From: Peribacillus sp. Bi96
GTDB lineage: Bacteria > Bacillota > Bacilli > Bacillales > DSM-1321
Length of the DNA stretch: 64,000 bases
Direction of reading: 5' to 3'
NCBI RefSeq assembly: GCF_918698115.1
Contig: NZ_CAKKLV010000010.1
Span: 62,001-126,000, forward strand
Shown one piece after another: positions 42,236 to 51,278 of this stretch (its first letter is position 1; every line of letters starts with the position of its first letter). Below the pieces are notes generated by a model. That model saw only the letters and a list, made by a program, of their open reading frames with translations, did no database searches and was not told the DNA's origin. Position numbers and translations under genes: made by a program.

Positions 42236-43339
42236 TTAATTTTTCATCCTCAAATAAACATTATATACGTTTTCGGCTAAAATCTCTATAGAAAAGTTGT
42301 TTTTTGCAAATTTTTGTAAATCAAACCCTATCTTTGTCAGTTCTCCGGATTTTTTTAATTCCAAAGCTTTGCAGATGGCCAACTTCAGCTGATTAACATT
42401 TCCGATATCCGTAATCCAGCCCTTGCTCCCATCCGGAATCAATTCTATTACTCCGCCAACATCACTTGTGATTGCTGGAAGGCCAGACCTTGCTCCTTCA
42501 AGCAACACAAGCGGGAAACTTTCGCTAAAGGAAGTCAATAATGTGACGTCCCCTATTGGATAGATTCTCTCTAAATCTTCACGATATCCTAAAAAGAACA
42601 CATTATTCGATAAACCCTTTTCCAAGACGAACTGCTCCAAATCCAATCTCCTGCTCCCGTCCCCAACAAGCAACAGCTTTACATGGGGGAATTCCGATAT
42701 CACTTCACTCAATGCGGCTAAGGCAAATTCATGGCCTTTCACCGGTTCAAGCCTTGCGGGCATGATGATGATGAAATCATCTTCCTCAAACCCTAAATCA
42801 TCCCTTTGAAAAGGGACAGGCAATTCCTTTTCAAAGTCGATTCCATTTAGGATTTTGGTGATTTTAGACGTATGGATGCCTCGGTCTATCAAGTCCTCTT
42901 TAAAGCGATCGGATACAGCCAGGATATGATCGGCATATTGAAACGACCATACATTGAGGTCTGTAAACAGTTTTCCTTTTACACCCTTGCCTAAAAAATC
43001 ATGATGGGGTGCACTGTGAACAGTAAGAAGCCAAGGGCGTTTAATGAGGCGTTTTAAAAAAGCACCATATATATTCGCACGCGGACCATGAGTATGGATG
43101 ATGTCTATATTATTTAGACGGATAAAGTCCCTTAAAGGTTTCAAAATTGAAAGGTCATATTTGGAATGTTGCTTGAAAAGTTTGGTTTGTATCCCCGCAG
43201 ACATGGCCCGCCGGTAAAGTTCACCATCTTCAAATAAACCCAGCATGAACTCCTCTTTATTCAATTGGTTCAGTAAGGACATAATATGAAACATACCGCC
43301 GCCAGTTTCATTACCAGCGTTCAAGTGCAAGACTTTCAT
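42236..43339 (-). CDS. GT4-family glycosyltransferase a
   Basis: A 367-aa retaining GT-B glycosyltransferase. N-domain starts MKVLHLNAGNETGGGMFH with a Gly-rich loop; DIIHTHGPRANIYG and VHSAPHHDFLG are typical of polysaccharide GT4 enzymes; the nucleotide-sugar region has PARLEPVKGHEFAL and the E-x7-E-like ESFPLVLLEGARSGLPAITSDVGG. No signal peptide. It lies between tagA and tagO, so a role in a teichoic-acid-type linkage unit or a co-located polysaccharide is inferred; donor and acceptor are unknown. Confidence 0.88.
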   Translation of the reverse strand: MKVLHLNAGNETGGGMFHIMSLLNQLNKEEFMLGLFEDGELYRRAMSAGIQTKLFKQHSKYDLSILKPLRDFIRLNNIDIIHTHGPRANIYGAFLKRLIKRPWLLTVHSAPHHDFLGKGVKGKLFTDLNVWSFQYADHILAVSDRFKEDLIDRGIHTSKITKILNGIDFEKELPVPFQRDDLGFEEDDFIIIMPARLEPVKGHEFALAALSEVISEFPHVKLLLVGDGSRRLDLEQFVLEKGLSNNVFFLGYREDLERIYPIGDVTLLTSFSESFPLVLLEGARSGLPAITSDVGGVIELIPDGSKGWITDIGNVNQLKLAICKALELKKSGELTKIGFDLQKFAKNNFSIEILAENVYNVYLRMKN

Positions 43340-43358
43340 CCAGGTCCACTCCTTATTT

Positions 43359-44102
43359 TCAGGAACGCTGTACCCTTTTCCTTAACCGCCTAACTTTGAA
43401 TACGAATCTTGGCAGCGCAAGCATCCGTTTCCACCGTGAAGGTTGTTGGATTAGTCGGTACAACCATTCAAGACGCATCTTCTGCCAGAAAACCGGGGCG
43501 CGGTTCACTTTTCCTGCAAGAACATCAAAGCTTCCCCCAACTCCCATGAAAACACCTTTTTTAAATAAGGGATAATGCATCGAAACCCATTTTTCCTGTC
43601 TAGGAAACCCTAATGCAGTCAAAATGATGTCAGGTTCAAGTGCAGCAATGGACTTAGCCAAGTTTTCATCCTTAATATCAATGTAACCATGGTTGTATCC
43701 CACTAACTCGATACCCGGGTATTGCTCTTTTGCTTTAAGGGCCGCTGTTTTAATAACATGTTCTTCCGCCCCAAGCAGATATACTTTCAGAGCTTTCTCA
43801 TCAGCGACCCGAAATAATTCATTCATCAAGTCGAATCCTGTAATCCGCTCTTGTAAAGGTTGATTTAGCCATTTAGAGGCCATAATAATACCAATGCCAT
43901 CCGGCGTGATGTAATCAGCCGATATAATGATGTCCTTATAATCCTGATGCTCATTTGCATACTCCACTATTTCTGGGTTTGCCGTAACGACAAACGTTTT
44001 TTCCTGGTTCATTAATCTTGGATAGATCATCCGATTCATAAATTCATCCATATTGGTATCAATGAATGGTATGGATAGTATCTCAACAAACTTTTCTGTC
44101 AT
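43359..44102 (-). CDS. tagA: TagA, N-acetylmannosaminyltransferase of the WTA linkage unit
   Basis: A 247-aa GT26 (WecG/TagA/CpsF) enzyme that adds ManNAc to undecaprenyl-PP-GlcNAc. Landmarks: TANPEIVEYAN, ITPDGIGIIMASKWLNQPLQERITGFDLM with the catalytic Asp, GYIDIKDENL, GFPRQEKWVSMHYP and FMGVGGSFDVLAGKVNRAP; the basic C-terminus (KVRRLRKRVQ) fits membrane association. First gene of the leftward tagA-GT4-tagO unit, divergent from the polymerase/flippase genes. Confidence 0.94.
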   Translation of the reverse strand: MTEKFVEILSIPFIDTNMDEFMNRMIYPRLMNQEKTFVVTANPEIVEYANEHQDYKDIIISADYITPDGIGIIMASKWLNQPLQERITGFDLMNELFRVADEKALKVYLLGAEEHVIKTAALKAKEQYPGIELVGYNHGYIDIKDENLAKSIAALEPDIILTALGFPRQEKWVSMHYPLFKKGVFMGVGGSFDVLAGKVNRAPVFWQKMRLEWLYRLIQQPSRWKRMLALPRFVFKVRRLRKRVQRS

Positions 44103-44212
44103 TTTTCTTCAGCCTTTCATATGTACTATACATCTAAAGGGTGGGGTATTATTCAAGAAATATTTTCATACACATCATAGAACGTGATTTTGATTCAAAG
44201 GTGGTTAATCAT

Positions 44213-45643
44213 TTGAAGTTTCTAGAAAAACATTCATTACCCCTTCTTATACTGTGCCTGCTTGTCCCATTGGCAGTGCCTTACCCTATCACCGGTTACA
44301 TTGCTACGGCGTTGATGCTCGTTTTTATCGGTATAAATAAAAAAAACCCGTTATTAATTCTATTCATTTATTTCCCTGCCCGTCCCTTATTTATGGAACT
44401 GAATAGCGGCTTAACCTATACAGGTGACCTGATTATCCTCACCTTATTCATTTCTTTGCTTATTGAAAGATTCAAGAGAAACGATTGGTCAATTTCGAGG
44501 TATCATTTCACAGTGCCCTTTTGGTTGTTTTGTTTAGTTGGGGCCGTAGCTGGACTCACACACGGAGTGGGAATCCTCCCCACCCTATTTGAACTCCGGG
44601 CATTGCTTGTTACATTCTTGCTTCTTTACATTATCGGTGAATTAAATCTAGAAAGAAAGGATATCTTTCGCTTTTTGAAGGTAACCCTAATATTTACACT
44701 CATACTTTGCCTTCATGGCATCGTGGAGAAAATCTTTTCACGCACGGTCCTGCTTCCCCATGCCTGGGAAATGTGGAACCTTTCACCAACGAACCGAATG
44801 AGGATTTATGGGGCACCTGGCAACCCTAATGTATTTGCCTTGTTCTTAAGCATCCAGTTATTTCTAAGTTTCTTTTTATTTCAAGCCCTGAAAAAAAATA
44901 AATTCATCGTCTTTCTAGCAGCCATCTTACTTTCTGGAACTTTACTGCTCACCTATTCACGGGGTGCGATGATTGCATTCGGGTTCGCCGCACTTGTCTT
45001 CATGGTGTGGACTAAAAATAAATCATTTTTCAAATATGCTATAGGAGCATTGGGTCTCGGCCTGCTTCTCATTTATTACCCGGTTTTATTCGCTTCAAGC
45101 AAAGCGGAGATATCCGCAGCCGTTCCCATGGAAAATTTGGTGATTGGCAGCACACCCACTTCCGAACATGAACATGCCCTCTCCAATCGTTTCTCAGAAA
45201 TGTTCTCTGATAAGACTCTTCACCAGAGTACAGAATGGGGCCGTTTATATGTCTTAATCAAGGGAATTGAAATTTTCAAAGATCATCCCATAATAGGTAC
45301 GGGGCTGGCTACTTTTGGTGATTCAGCCACCCTTTCCTTTCCTTCACCGATCTATCAGGAATATCAAATCGGTGAAAGGATGTATGCCGATAATCAATAT
45401 ATCCAGATTCTAGTTCAAACTGGGGCGCTAGGTTTTCTCGGAGTTTTTGCATTTGTCCTTCTTGCATTCCGTAAAATCATTATATCGGGAAATGGAACTT
45501 TTGCAGTCTTCACCTTCTGCCTGATGTCTGCAGCATTAATAGCAGGACTTTTTTACAATATTCTCGAAGATAAAACGTTTACCCTATTTTTTTATAGTTG
45601 TTTAGGATTCTGTTTACAAAAGGACATTATTTTAAAGGATTGA
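44213..45643 (+). CDS. O-antigen ligase/polymerase-like membrane protein (Wzy_C family)
   Basis: A 476-aa polytopic protein with about eleven to twelve TM helices and a large external loop (about 275-350) that follows LLTYSRGAMIAFGFA, the typical Wzy/WaaL-like segment; GTGLATFGDSATL and YADNQYIQILVQTGALGFLG are also characteristic. It should polymerise or ligate undecaprenyl-linked oligosaccharides at the outer face of the membrane. TTG at 44213 is preceded by AAAGGTGG and is preferred over the ATG at 44141. Next gene, a flippase, follows after 4 bp. Confidence 0.85.
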   Translation: MKFLEKHSLPLLILCLLVPLAVPYPITGYIATALMLVFIGINKKNPLLILFIYFPARPLFMELNSGLTYTGDLIILTLFISLLIERFKRNDWSISRYHFTVPFWLFCLVGAVAGLTHGVGILPTLFELRALLVTFLLLYIIGELNLERKDIFRFLKVTLIFTLILCLHGIVEKIFSRTVLLPHAWEMWNLSPTNRMRIYGAPGNPNVFALFLSIQLFLSFFLFQALKKNKFIVFLAAILLSGTLLLTYSRGAMIAFGFAALVFMVWTKNKSFFKYAIGALGLGLLLIYYPVLFASSKAEISAAVPMENLVIGSTPTSEHEHALSNRFSEMFSDKTLHQSTEWGRLYVLIKGIEIFKDHPIIGTGLATFGDSATLSFPSPIYQEYQIGERMYADNQYIQILVQTGALGFLGVFAFVLLAFRKIIISGNGTFAVFTFCLMSAALIAGLFYNILEDKTFTLFFYSCLGFCLQKDIILKD

Positions 45644-45647
45644 AAAT

Positions 45648-47171
45648 ATGCCTACTCTTTCAAATGTAATTAAATCGGTCGGGCTCGTCACTATCATTGC
45701 AGCCATCGGAAAAGTCCTCGGATTCGGTCGGGAGTCGATCATAGCCGCCTATTTCGGTGCCTCATCAATGGCAGATGTTTTTTTCGTGGCAAGCCTCATT
45801 CCCACTATTCTATTTACGGCTCTCGGCAGTGGCCTTCAGGCTGGCGTCATCCCCATTTACTTGGAGAAGAAAGCGAAAAACCCAATGAGAGCTGATGAGT
45901 TCATCAGTGTCTTAGGTTCCTTTTTTATGCTGGTAGCCGGAGTCATGACCATTGCCTGCATGGTTTTCGTCAAGCCGCTCGTCATGATGGTGGCCCCTGG
46001 TTTCTCGGATTCAGAGCTTGCACTAACCGAATCCTTGACACGGATCATGCTTCCGAGTTTACTTTTTTTCACACTTTCATACATGGCGACGGGCGTCCTG
46101 AATGCGAATAAGCGTTTTATCCTTCCTGCCCTTACTTCTACTGCCCAAAACACGGTCATCATTCTAGCCACCGTATTGTTCGCTGCGGCCTTTGGGGTGG
46201 AAGGGTTGGCTTGGGGGTTCGTATTCGGTGCAGCAAGCCAATTCCTTATTCAATACCCATCATTAAAGAAATACGGAATCCGGCCCATCATCTCTTTCCT
46301 GCCCCACAAACGGCAGATCATCCAAACGCTGCACACCTTTTATCCTATTATCATCGCGGCTTTGGCCATCCAATTGAATAGTGTCGTCGATCGGATTATT
46401 GCCACCTCGCTCGAGACTGGAAGCGTATCAGCGCTTAACTATGCGAACCGGCTGCTGTGGCTGCCGTTAAGCATTGTCCTTACACCGCTGATTACCGTTT
46501 TGTATCCATCAATCGTCGAGCGAGCCCTTATAAGTTATCAATCTTTCCTTAATTTGACCTTAAAGGGGCTGAAGTCGCTTATATTTTTAGCCATTCCTTT
46601 CATGCTCGTCATGTTAATCAGCGGAAACAGCTTAATCACTCTGGCTTTCCAACGCGGGGCTTTTGATGCTTCGGCTACAGAAACAACTTATGCGGCATTT
46701 TTCTTTTATTCAGCTTGCCTCCCATTCTTTGCCTTTAGGGATTATTTGATGAATGCCTTCTACGCCTTAAAAAAAACAAAAGTGGCTATGTATTCCTGCT
46801 TGATTGCCGTATTACTTAATGTCCTGCTCAGCTGGGTCCTATCACGCTATCTCGGTGTCGGTGGAATTGCCTTAGCCTCGGGCATTTCCATGCTCCTGCA
46901 ATCTCTCTACTTGTTTAGCTTCCTTTGGCTTAAAACAAAAAGAGAGGACATAGCCGCTTTCAGGGAAGTTTTTCAGGAAAGCGGAAAGCTGATCATCATA
47001 GGAACCATCATTTATGGACTTGCACTCTGGATCCACCCGCTTACACTAACGTTTCCCATCATTGTTGAATTAGTGATCATCTCGCTTCTTGTTTTCGGAT
47101 TGTATATCGCATTATCCATGCTTTTTAAAGTAAGCAGCCTGCAAGGATTGAGAAAGATCAAATCGAATTAA
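45648..47171 (+). CDS. MurJ/MviN-family lipid-linked-precursor flippase
   Basis: A 507-aa MOP-superfamily membrane protein with about 14 TM helices. It starts with FGRESIIAAYFGASSMADVFFVA, the MviN hallmark, and contains SLETGSVSALNYANRLLWLPLSI and DYLMNAFYALKKTKV. The family flips lipid II or other undecaprenyl-linked sugars. Its coupling to a Wzy-like polymerase and a GT4 suggests a polysaccharide-specific role, Wzx-like, rather than the essential MurJ; this is inference. Confidence 0.9.
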   Translation: MPTLSNVIKSVGLVTIIAAIGKVLGFGRESIIAAYFGASSMADVFFVASLIPTILFTALGSGLQAGVIPIYLEKKAKNPMRADEFISVLGSFFMLVAGVMTIACMVFVKPLVMMVAPGFSDSELALTESLTRIMLPSLLFFTLSYMATGVLNANKRFILPALTSTAQNTVIILATVLFAAAFGVEGLAWGFVFGAASQFLIQYPSLKKYGIRPIISFLPHKRQIIQTLHTFYPIIIAALAIQLNSVVDRIIATSLETGSVSALNYANRLLWLPLSIVLTPLITVLYPSIVERALISYQSFLNLTLKGLKSLIFLAIPFMLVMLISGNSLITLAFQRGAFDASATETTYAAFFFYSACLPFFAFRDYLMNAFYALKKTKVAMYSCLIAVLLNVLLSWVLSRYLGVGGIALASGISMLLQSLYLFSFLWLKTKREDIAAFREVFQESGKLIIIGTIIYGLALWIHPLTLTFPIIVELVIISLLVFGLYIALSMLFKVSSLQGLRKIKSN

Positions 47172-47195
47172 TACATTAGAAGAAGGAGTGCCATT

Positions 47196-48362
47196 ATGAA
47201 CATATTAATTACAACGATTTTCAACTACCCTCATGAAGGAGGGCTATCAAGTCATATCACTACGTTAAAAAAGGGGTTGATGTCACGGGGCCATCATGTA
47301 GATATATTATCTTTCTCTCAATTACCACCGTTCAAAAAGAAGTTACTCGCCCAGGCACCCGGTTTTTTATTGAATAAAGTAAAACAGGGAAGCGGCCAGC
47401 TTTACAATGACCGTCAACGCCAGAAATTATTGGCTTCTTCCATCAAAAACTTGAAAAAGAACTATGATGTCATTAATGCACAAGACATTTTCGCAACGCT
47501 TGCCTCCATTGAATCCGGGATTCCAACGGTGCAAACTGTCCATGGGTATTATTCATTCGAAGCAGTTAGCAGGGGTGCTCTACTTCCGGATAGTGAAGAG
47601 GATTTAATCATTCGGGAGCTTGAAAGAAAAGCCTATCAGTCGGCTGCAAAAGTGGTGACGGTCGATCACAGGATCAAAGACTATATAAACCATTTAGCAC
47701 ATATCGAAGCAGATACGATTAAGAACTTCATTGACGTGTCTGCTTTCAAACCGGACAGCGCAAAGCGTGAACAGACCCGTCAAGATTTTCAAATCCCCCT
47801 ACATAAAAAGATGCTTTTCGTTCCTAGAAGAATGACCGAAAAGAACGGTGTCATCTATCCGCTCATGGCTCTTCCTGAGGTGCTCGAGAATCATCCTGAT
47901 ACGGTATTGGTTTATGCAGGTACAGGAGAACAGCGAACAAGGCTTGAGGAAACGGTAGCAAAACTGGAATTAACCGATTCCGTGCTTTTCTTAGGGTCAG
48001 TGCCATTCGAGAAAATGCATAACCTCTATGAAGCGTCAGATATCGTACTCATCCCAAGTGTTCATTCACACGGCGTGGAAGAAGCGACATCCATTTCTGC
48101 ACTAGAAGCGATGAGTTGCCGTTCACCTGTCATTGCCAGTGCAATCGGAGGATTAAAGGAAATTCTCGATGATGGTGAAGATGGTCTGCTAGTGGAAGAG
48201 AAAAATATAAAAGCACTTGCACAAGCCATCTCAAATCTGCTTCATGACCCAGCATACGCTGCAACGTTAGCCTCTAACGCGAGATATAAAATGGAAAGCG
48301 AATACTCCCATCTTACCGCAGCAGAGCGGTTCGAGAATGCTTACCAAGAAGTGCTCAACTAA
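47196..48362 (+). CDS. GT4-family glycosyltransferase b
   Basis: A 388-aa GT-B glycosyltransferase. N-terminal FNYPHEGGLSSHITTLKKGLMSRGHHVDILS; VVTVDHRIKDYI; PRRMTEKNGVIYPLMAL; and the donor-site block HSHGVEEATSISALEAMSCRSPVIASAIGGLKEI. AGAAGGAGTG precedes ATG. Third gene of the rightward polymerase-flippase-GT unit; convergent to tagH with a terminator between. Specificity unknown. Confidence 0.88.
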   Translation: MNILITTIFNYPHEGGLSSHITTLKKGLMSRGHHVDILSFSQLPPFKKKLLAQAPGFLLNKVKQGSGQLYNDRQRQKLLASSIKNLKKNYDVINAQDIFATLASIESGIPTVQTVHGYYSFEAVSRGALLPDSEEDLIIRELERKAYQSAAKVVTVDHRIKDYINHLAHIEADTIKNFIDVSAFKPDSAKREQTRQDFQIPLHKKMLFVPRRMTEKNGVIYPLMALPEVLENHPDTVLVYAGTGEQRTRLEETVAKLELTDSVLFLGSVPFEKMHNLYEASDIVLIPSVHSHGVEEATSISALEAMSCRSPVIASAIGGLKEILDDGEDGLLVEEKNIKALAQAISNLLHDPAYAATLASNARYKMESEYSHLTAAERFENAYQEVLN

Positions 48363-48395
48363 AAAAACAAGCAGACCCAATGCTAGGGTCTGCTT
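48361..48395 (-). terminator. Intrinsic terminator between GT4 b and tagH
   Basis: AAGCAGACCC-N7-GGGTCTGCTT 10-bp stem; the minus-strand side is followed by a T-run, which serves tagH. Confidence 0.85.
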
Positions 48396-48402
48396 ATCCT
48401 AT

Positions 48403-49200
48403 TCATACCAGTGCAGTACTGCGCCGTTTCATTTGTTCTTCACGGTACTTTTTCTGCTCTTTTTTAGACATGGCGTTATATTCTTTCAAGAATGCTTCAT
48501 ATTGCGGCATGACTTCGTTCATGGCACCGTATGCTTTTAACTCTCCGTATTCAAGCCATAAAGCTTTTTGGCAGAATTTCTTCATCTGGCCGATTGAATG
48601 GCTGACGAAGAACATCGTTTTACCTTTTTTCTTAAACTCGTTCATCTTCTCCAGACACTTTTCAGCAAAGTTTTTATCCCCCACTGATAAGGCTTCATCG
48701 ATGATAAGGATATCTGGATCGATATGCACCGAAATCGAGAAACCAAGTCTGGACTTCATCCCGCTTGAGTAGGATTTCACTGGTTGATCAATGAACTTAC
48801 CAAGCTCTGAAAACTCGATGATCTCAGGCTCCAGTCCTTTGATCTGATTCTTGTCGAATCCAAGCATCAGCATTTTAAGTTCGATGTTTTCCCTGCCCGT
48901 CAATTGATTATTAAGGCCCGATGAAACGGCAATCAAAGCCGGTTTCCCGTTGGTTTGGACATTTCCATCCGTTGGAGGGATAATGCCGGCAATAATATTG
49001 GACAAAGTTGATTTCCCGGAGCCGTTGACACCGACAAATCCGATCACATCACCCTTTTCCGCTTCAAAGCTAACATTCCTCAGAGCAAAATACTCTTCAC
49101 CATAGCTTTTCGGTAAAAGGAGATCCAACAATTTTTCCGAGCTTTTATTATATAATTTATATTTTTTCGTTACGTCTTTGACAATTACCGATTTTTCCAA
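48403..49200 (-). CDS. tagH: TagH-like teichoic acid ABC exporter ATPase
   Basis: A 265-aa ABC ATPase of the Wzt/TagH class that drives export of undecaprenyl-linked teichoic acid. Walker A GVNGSGKST (near 60), signature YSSGMKSRLGFSIS (near 145) in place of the usual LSGGQ as typical for this subfamily, Walker B ILIIDEALSVGD. B. subtilis TagH has a long C-terminal extension (527 aa); this protein ends after the nucleotide-binding domain, like S. aureus TarH (264 aa). Cotranscribed behind tagG with a 16-bp gap. Confidence 0.93.
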   Translation of the reverse strand: MEKSVIVKDVTKKYKLYNKSSEKLLDLLLPKSYGEEYFALRNVSFEAEKGDVIGFVGVNGSGKSTLSNIIAGIIPPTDGNVQTNGKPALIAVSSGLNNQLTGRENIELKMLMLGFDKNQIKGLEPEIIEFSELGKFIDQPVKSYSSGMKSRLGFSISVHIDPDILIIDEALSVGDKNFAEKCLEKMNEFKKKGKTMFFVSHSIGQMKKFCQKALWLEYGELKAYGAMNEVMPQYEAFLKEYNAMSKKEQKKYREEQMKRRSTALV

Positions 49201-49216
49201 TTTTTCTCACTTCCGT

Positions 49217-50014
49217 TTACTTAAAGTCAACAAAGCGATCTCTAAACCTAACATGCAGCGAGGAACCTATCAAAAAGAAGAGGATTACGACTGCCCAGAA
49301 ATAAAGCGTATATTCCCAATGCACTATCAGGTACCATGATTCCCCCAATAACGAAGCCCGATACCCCTCCACAATATAATATAGTGGATTTAACTTCATG
49401 ATATTGGCGATGATCGGATGATCATTAGCATTTATTACCCAAAGGATTGGTGTTAAATAAAACAGTACTTTCATTAAGGACACGATTATATTTTGAACAT
49501 CACGAATGATGGTAGCTAAGGTTGAAGAAATTAATCCAAATGAAAATAACAAGGTAACCGTAGCTACAATAAAATACGGCAGTTGTATGATATAAAATGT
49601 AGGGAGGTAACCAGTAAAGCCTAAAAGTATGATAATCACTCCAAGCAGCAGAAGGTGCTGGTATAGCTTCGCAAAAATGACATAAGTAGGAATGACACTC
49701 AACGGAAAGCTCATCTTGGATACCATATTCAGTCGGGAATAGACAGATTTGGATACCTGGGTTGTAGTCGCCGTCACAAAAAACCAGACTACGATCCCTG
49801 CCATCAGCCATGGAAGGAACTCCTCTCCGCGATTTAAGATCCCAAATCCGAACACGAACCAATAGATCGAAATCTGAATCATCGGACTGATGATCTCCCA
49901 TAGGATTCCCAGATAGTTACTGCTGTTGGCACTTTTCACCTCATAAACAGACAAACGCCTTGCCAAATAAAAATTGTTAATTTGTTCTTTTAAAACGGTC
50001 AAAGCTGAACTCAT
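49217..50014 (-). CDS. tagG: TagG-like teichoic acid ABC exporter permease
   Basis: A 265-aa ABC-2 type permease with six TM helices, the channel partner of TagH. Typical features are the amphipathic N-terminal segment LARRLSVYEVKSANSSNYLGILWEIISPM, the YSRLNMVSKMSFPLSVIPTYVIFAKL cytosolic loop and KLNPLYYIVEGYRASLLGESW near the C-terminus. Only three bases separate it from the upstream glycerophosphotransferase gene. Confidence 0.94.
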   Translation of the reverse strand: MSSALTVLKEQINNFYLARRLSVYEVKSANSSNYLGILWEIISPMIQISIYWFVFGFGILNRGEEFLPWLMAGIVVWFFVTATTTQVSKSVYSRLNMVSKMSFPLSVIPTYVIFAKLYQHLLLLGVIIILLGFTGYLPTFYIIQLPYFIVATVTLLFSFGLISSTLATIIRDVQNIIVSLMKVLFYLTPILWVINANDHPIIANIMKLNPLYYIVEGYRASLLGESWYLIVHWEYTLYFWAVVILFFLIGSSLHVRFRDRFVDFK

Positions 50015-50017
50015 ATA

Positions 50018-51208
50018 TTACACAGACCTTCCTAAAAACACTTTTTCTATAACACGTCGTGTAGCCTGGCCATCCTCGAGCGCACAAAACCGTTCGTGAA
50101 AACGATTCATTTCAACTGTATTTTCTGATTCAATGGCCTTGATGCTATCAATGATTTCATCAGACGTTTTAACTAACGAACCCGGTGCATTCGTTTCAAA
50201 ATCAAAGTAAAACCCGCGAAGCTTGTCCCTGTAGTTTTCTATATCATATACATAGAAAAGCATCGGACGCTTTAAATTAGCGTAATCAAAGAATACTGAG
50301 GAATAATCCGTTATTAATAAATCTGAAATTAGATACAAATGACTGATATCTTCATAACTGGATAGATTGTAGGCGAACCCTTGATAAGCCGATAAATCCA
50401 AGTTCTCGGAAATTAAATAATGAAGACGGAGCAATATAACATACTCATCCCCTAATTCCTGTTTCAATTGATTCAAATCCAGTTTAATGTCAAACTTATA
50501 TTTCCCCTTGCCATAAAACTCATCATCTCTCCACGTAGGGGCATATAAAATGACCTTTTTCTCTGATGGTATACCCAACTTCCGTTTCAATGAATCGATT
50601 GTATCACGATTATTTCCATTGTAAAGTAAATCATTACGTGGATAACCTGTTTCGATAATTTTAGATTGATCGACATTGAAGGCTCTGGCAAAAATCTCAC
50701 TAGAATAAGCGTTAGGGGATATTAAATAATCCCATTTGCTTGATTCGGCATGGAAGTTTTCTTTATAACTTTCCGTGGTCGTCCCAGGCATATGCACTTC
50801 CTTCATATCTGCAGCAAGCTTCTTTAAAGGAGTCCCATGCCATGTTTGCAAATAGACCGTATGCTTCGGCTTAGGAATCCACAACGGCAGCCTGCTGTTC
50901 GTAACCCAATAGCGGGCTCGAGTCATTTTGAGCAGCCAACTAAGTGAAAAACGTTTGAGATATGGAATACCTGCCCCTTCGAATTGAGATGTATACCTTT
51001 TATCTACACTCCAATACATTTTATATTCTGGATGGTGACTCTGCAAGTATTCATAAATCGCCCGGGGATTGCAGCTATACTGCTTGCCTAAAAAGCTTTC
51101 GAAAACAACAAGCTTTTGATCTGCAGGCAACACTTTACCTGCCACGGCGAAAGCCATTTTATAAGCGCTTGTTAGCATAGCTTTCCCTTTCGTCACTATT
51201 GATGCCAT
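50018..51208 (-). CDS. CDP-glycerol glycerophosphotransferase-family protein, catalytic domain only (TagF paralogue)
   Basis: A 396-aa Glyphos_transf enzyme. Catalytic His residues typical of the TagF/TagB family are in LQTWHGTPLKKLA and ILLRLHYLIS, and the CDP-binding motif ITDYSSVFFDYANLKRPMLFY is intact. The whole protein is closely similar to the C-terminal 380 residues of the adjacent 713-aa TagF, pointing to a tandem duplication. It may add the first glycerol phosphate units (TarF-like) or be a second polymerase. It starts after a terminator at 51223-51252 and leads into tagG-tagH. Confidence 0.88.
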   Translation of the reverse strand: MASIVTKGKAMLTSAYKMAFAVAGKVLPADQKLVVFESFLGKQYSCNPRAIYEYLQSHHPEYKMYWSVDKRYTSQFEGAGIPYLKRFSLSWLLKMTRARYWVTNSRLPLWIPKPKHTVYLQTWHGTPLKKLAADMKEVHMPGTTTESYKENFHAESSKWDYLISPNAYSSEIFARAFNVDQSKIIETGYPRNDLLYNGNNRDTIDSLKRKLGIPSEKKVILYAPTWRDDEFYGKGKYKFDIKLDLNQLKQELGDEYVILLRLHYLISENLDLSAYQGFAYNLSSYEDISHLYLISDLLITDYSSVFFDYANLKRPMLFYVYDIENYRDKLRGFYFDFETNAPGSLVKTSDEIIDSIKAIESENTVEMNRFHERFCALEDGQATRRVIEKVFLGRSV

Positions 51209-51222
51209 ATGCTTCCCCTTTC

Positions 51223-51252
51223 AAAAAAAGAACCGACTGTTAAACAGCCGGT
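51223..51252 (-). terminator. Intrinsic terminator of tagF
   Basis: Minus-strand ACCGGCTGTT-T-AACAGTCGGT stem followed by TCTTTTTTT, between tagF and the next gene of the same strand. Confidence 0.8.
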
Positions 51253-51278
51253 ATATTCATGATCTCATTGAATGCCAT

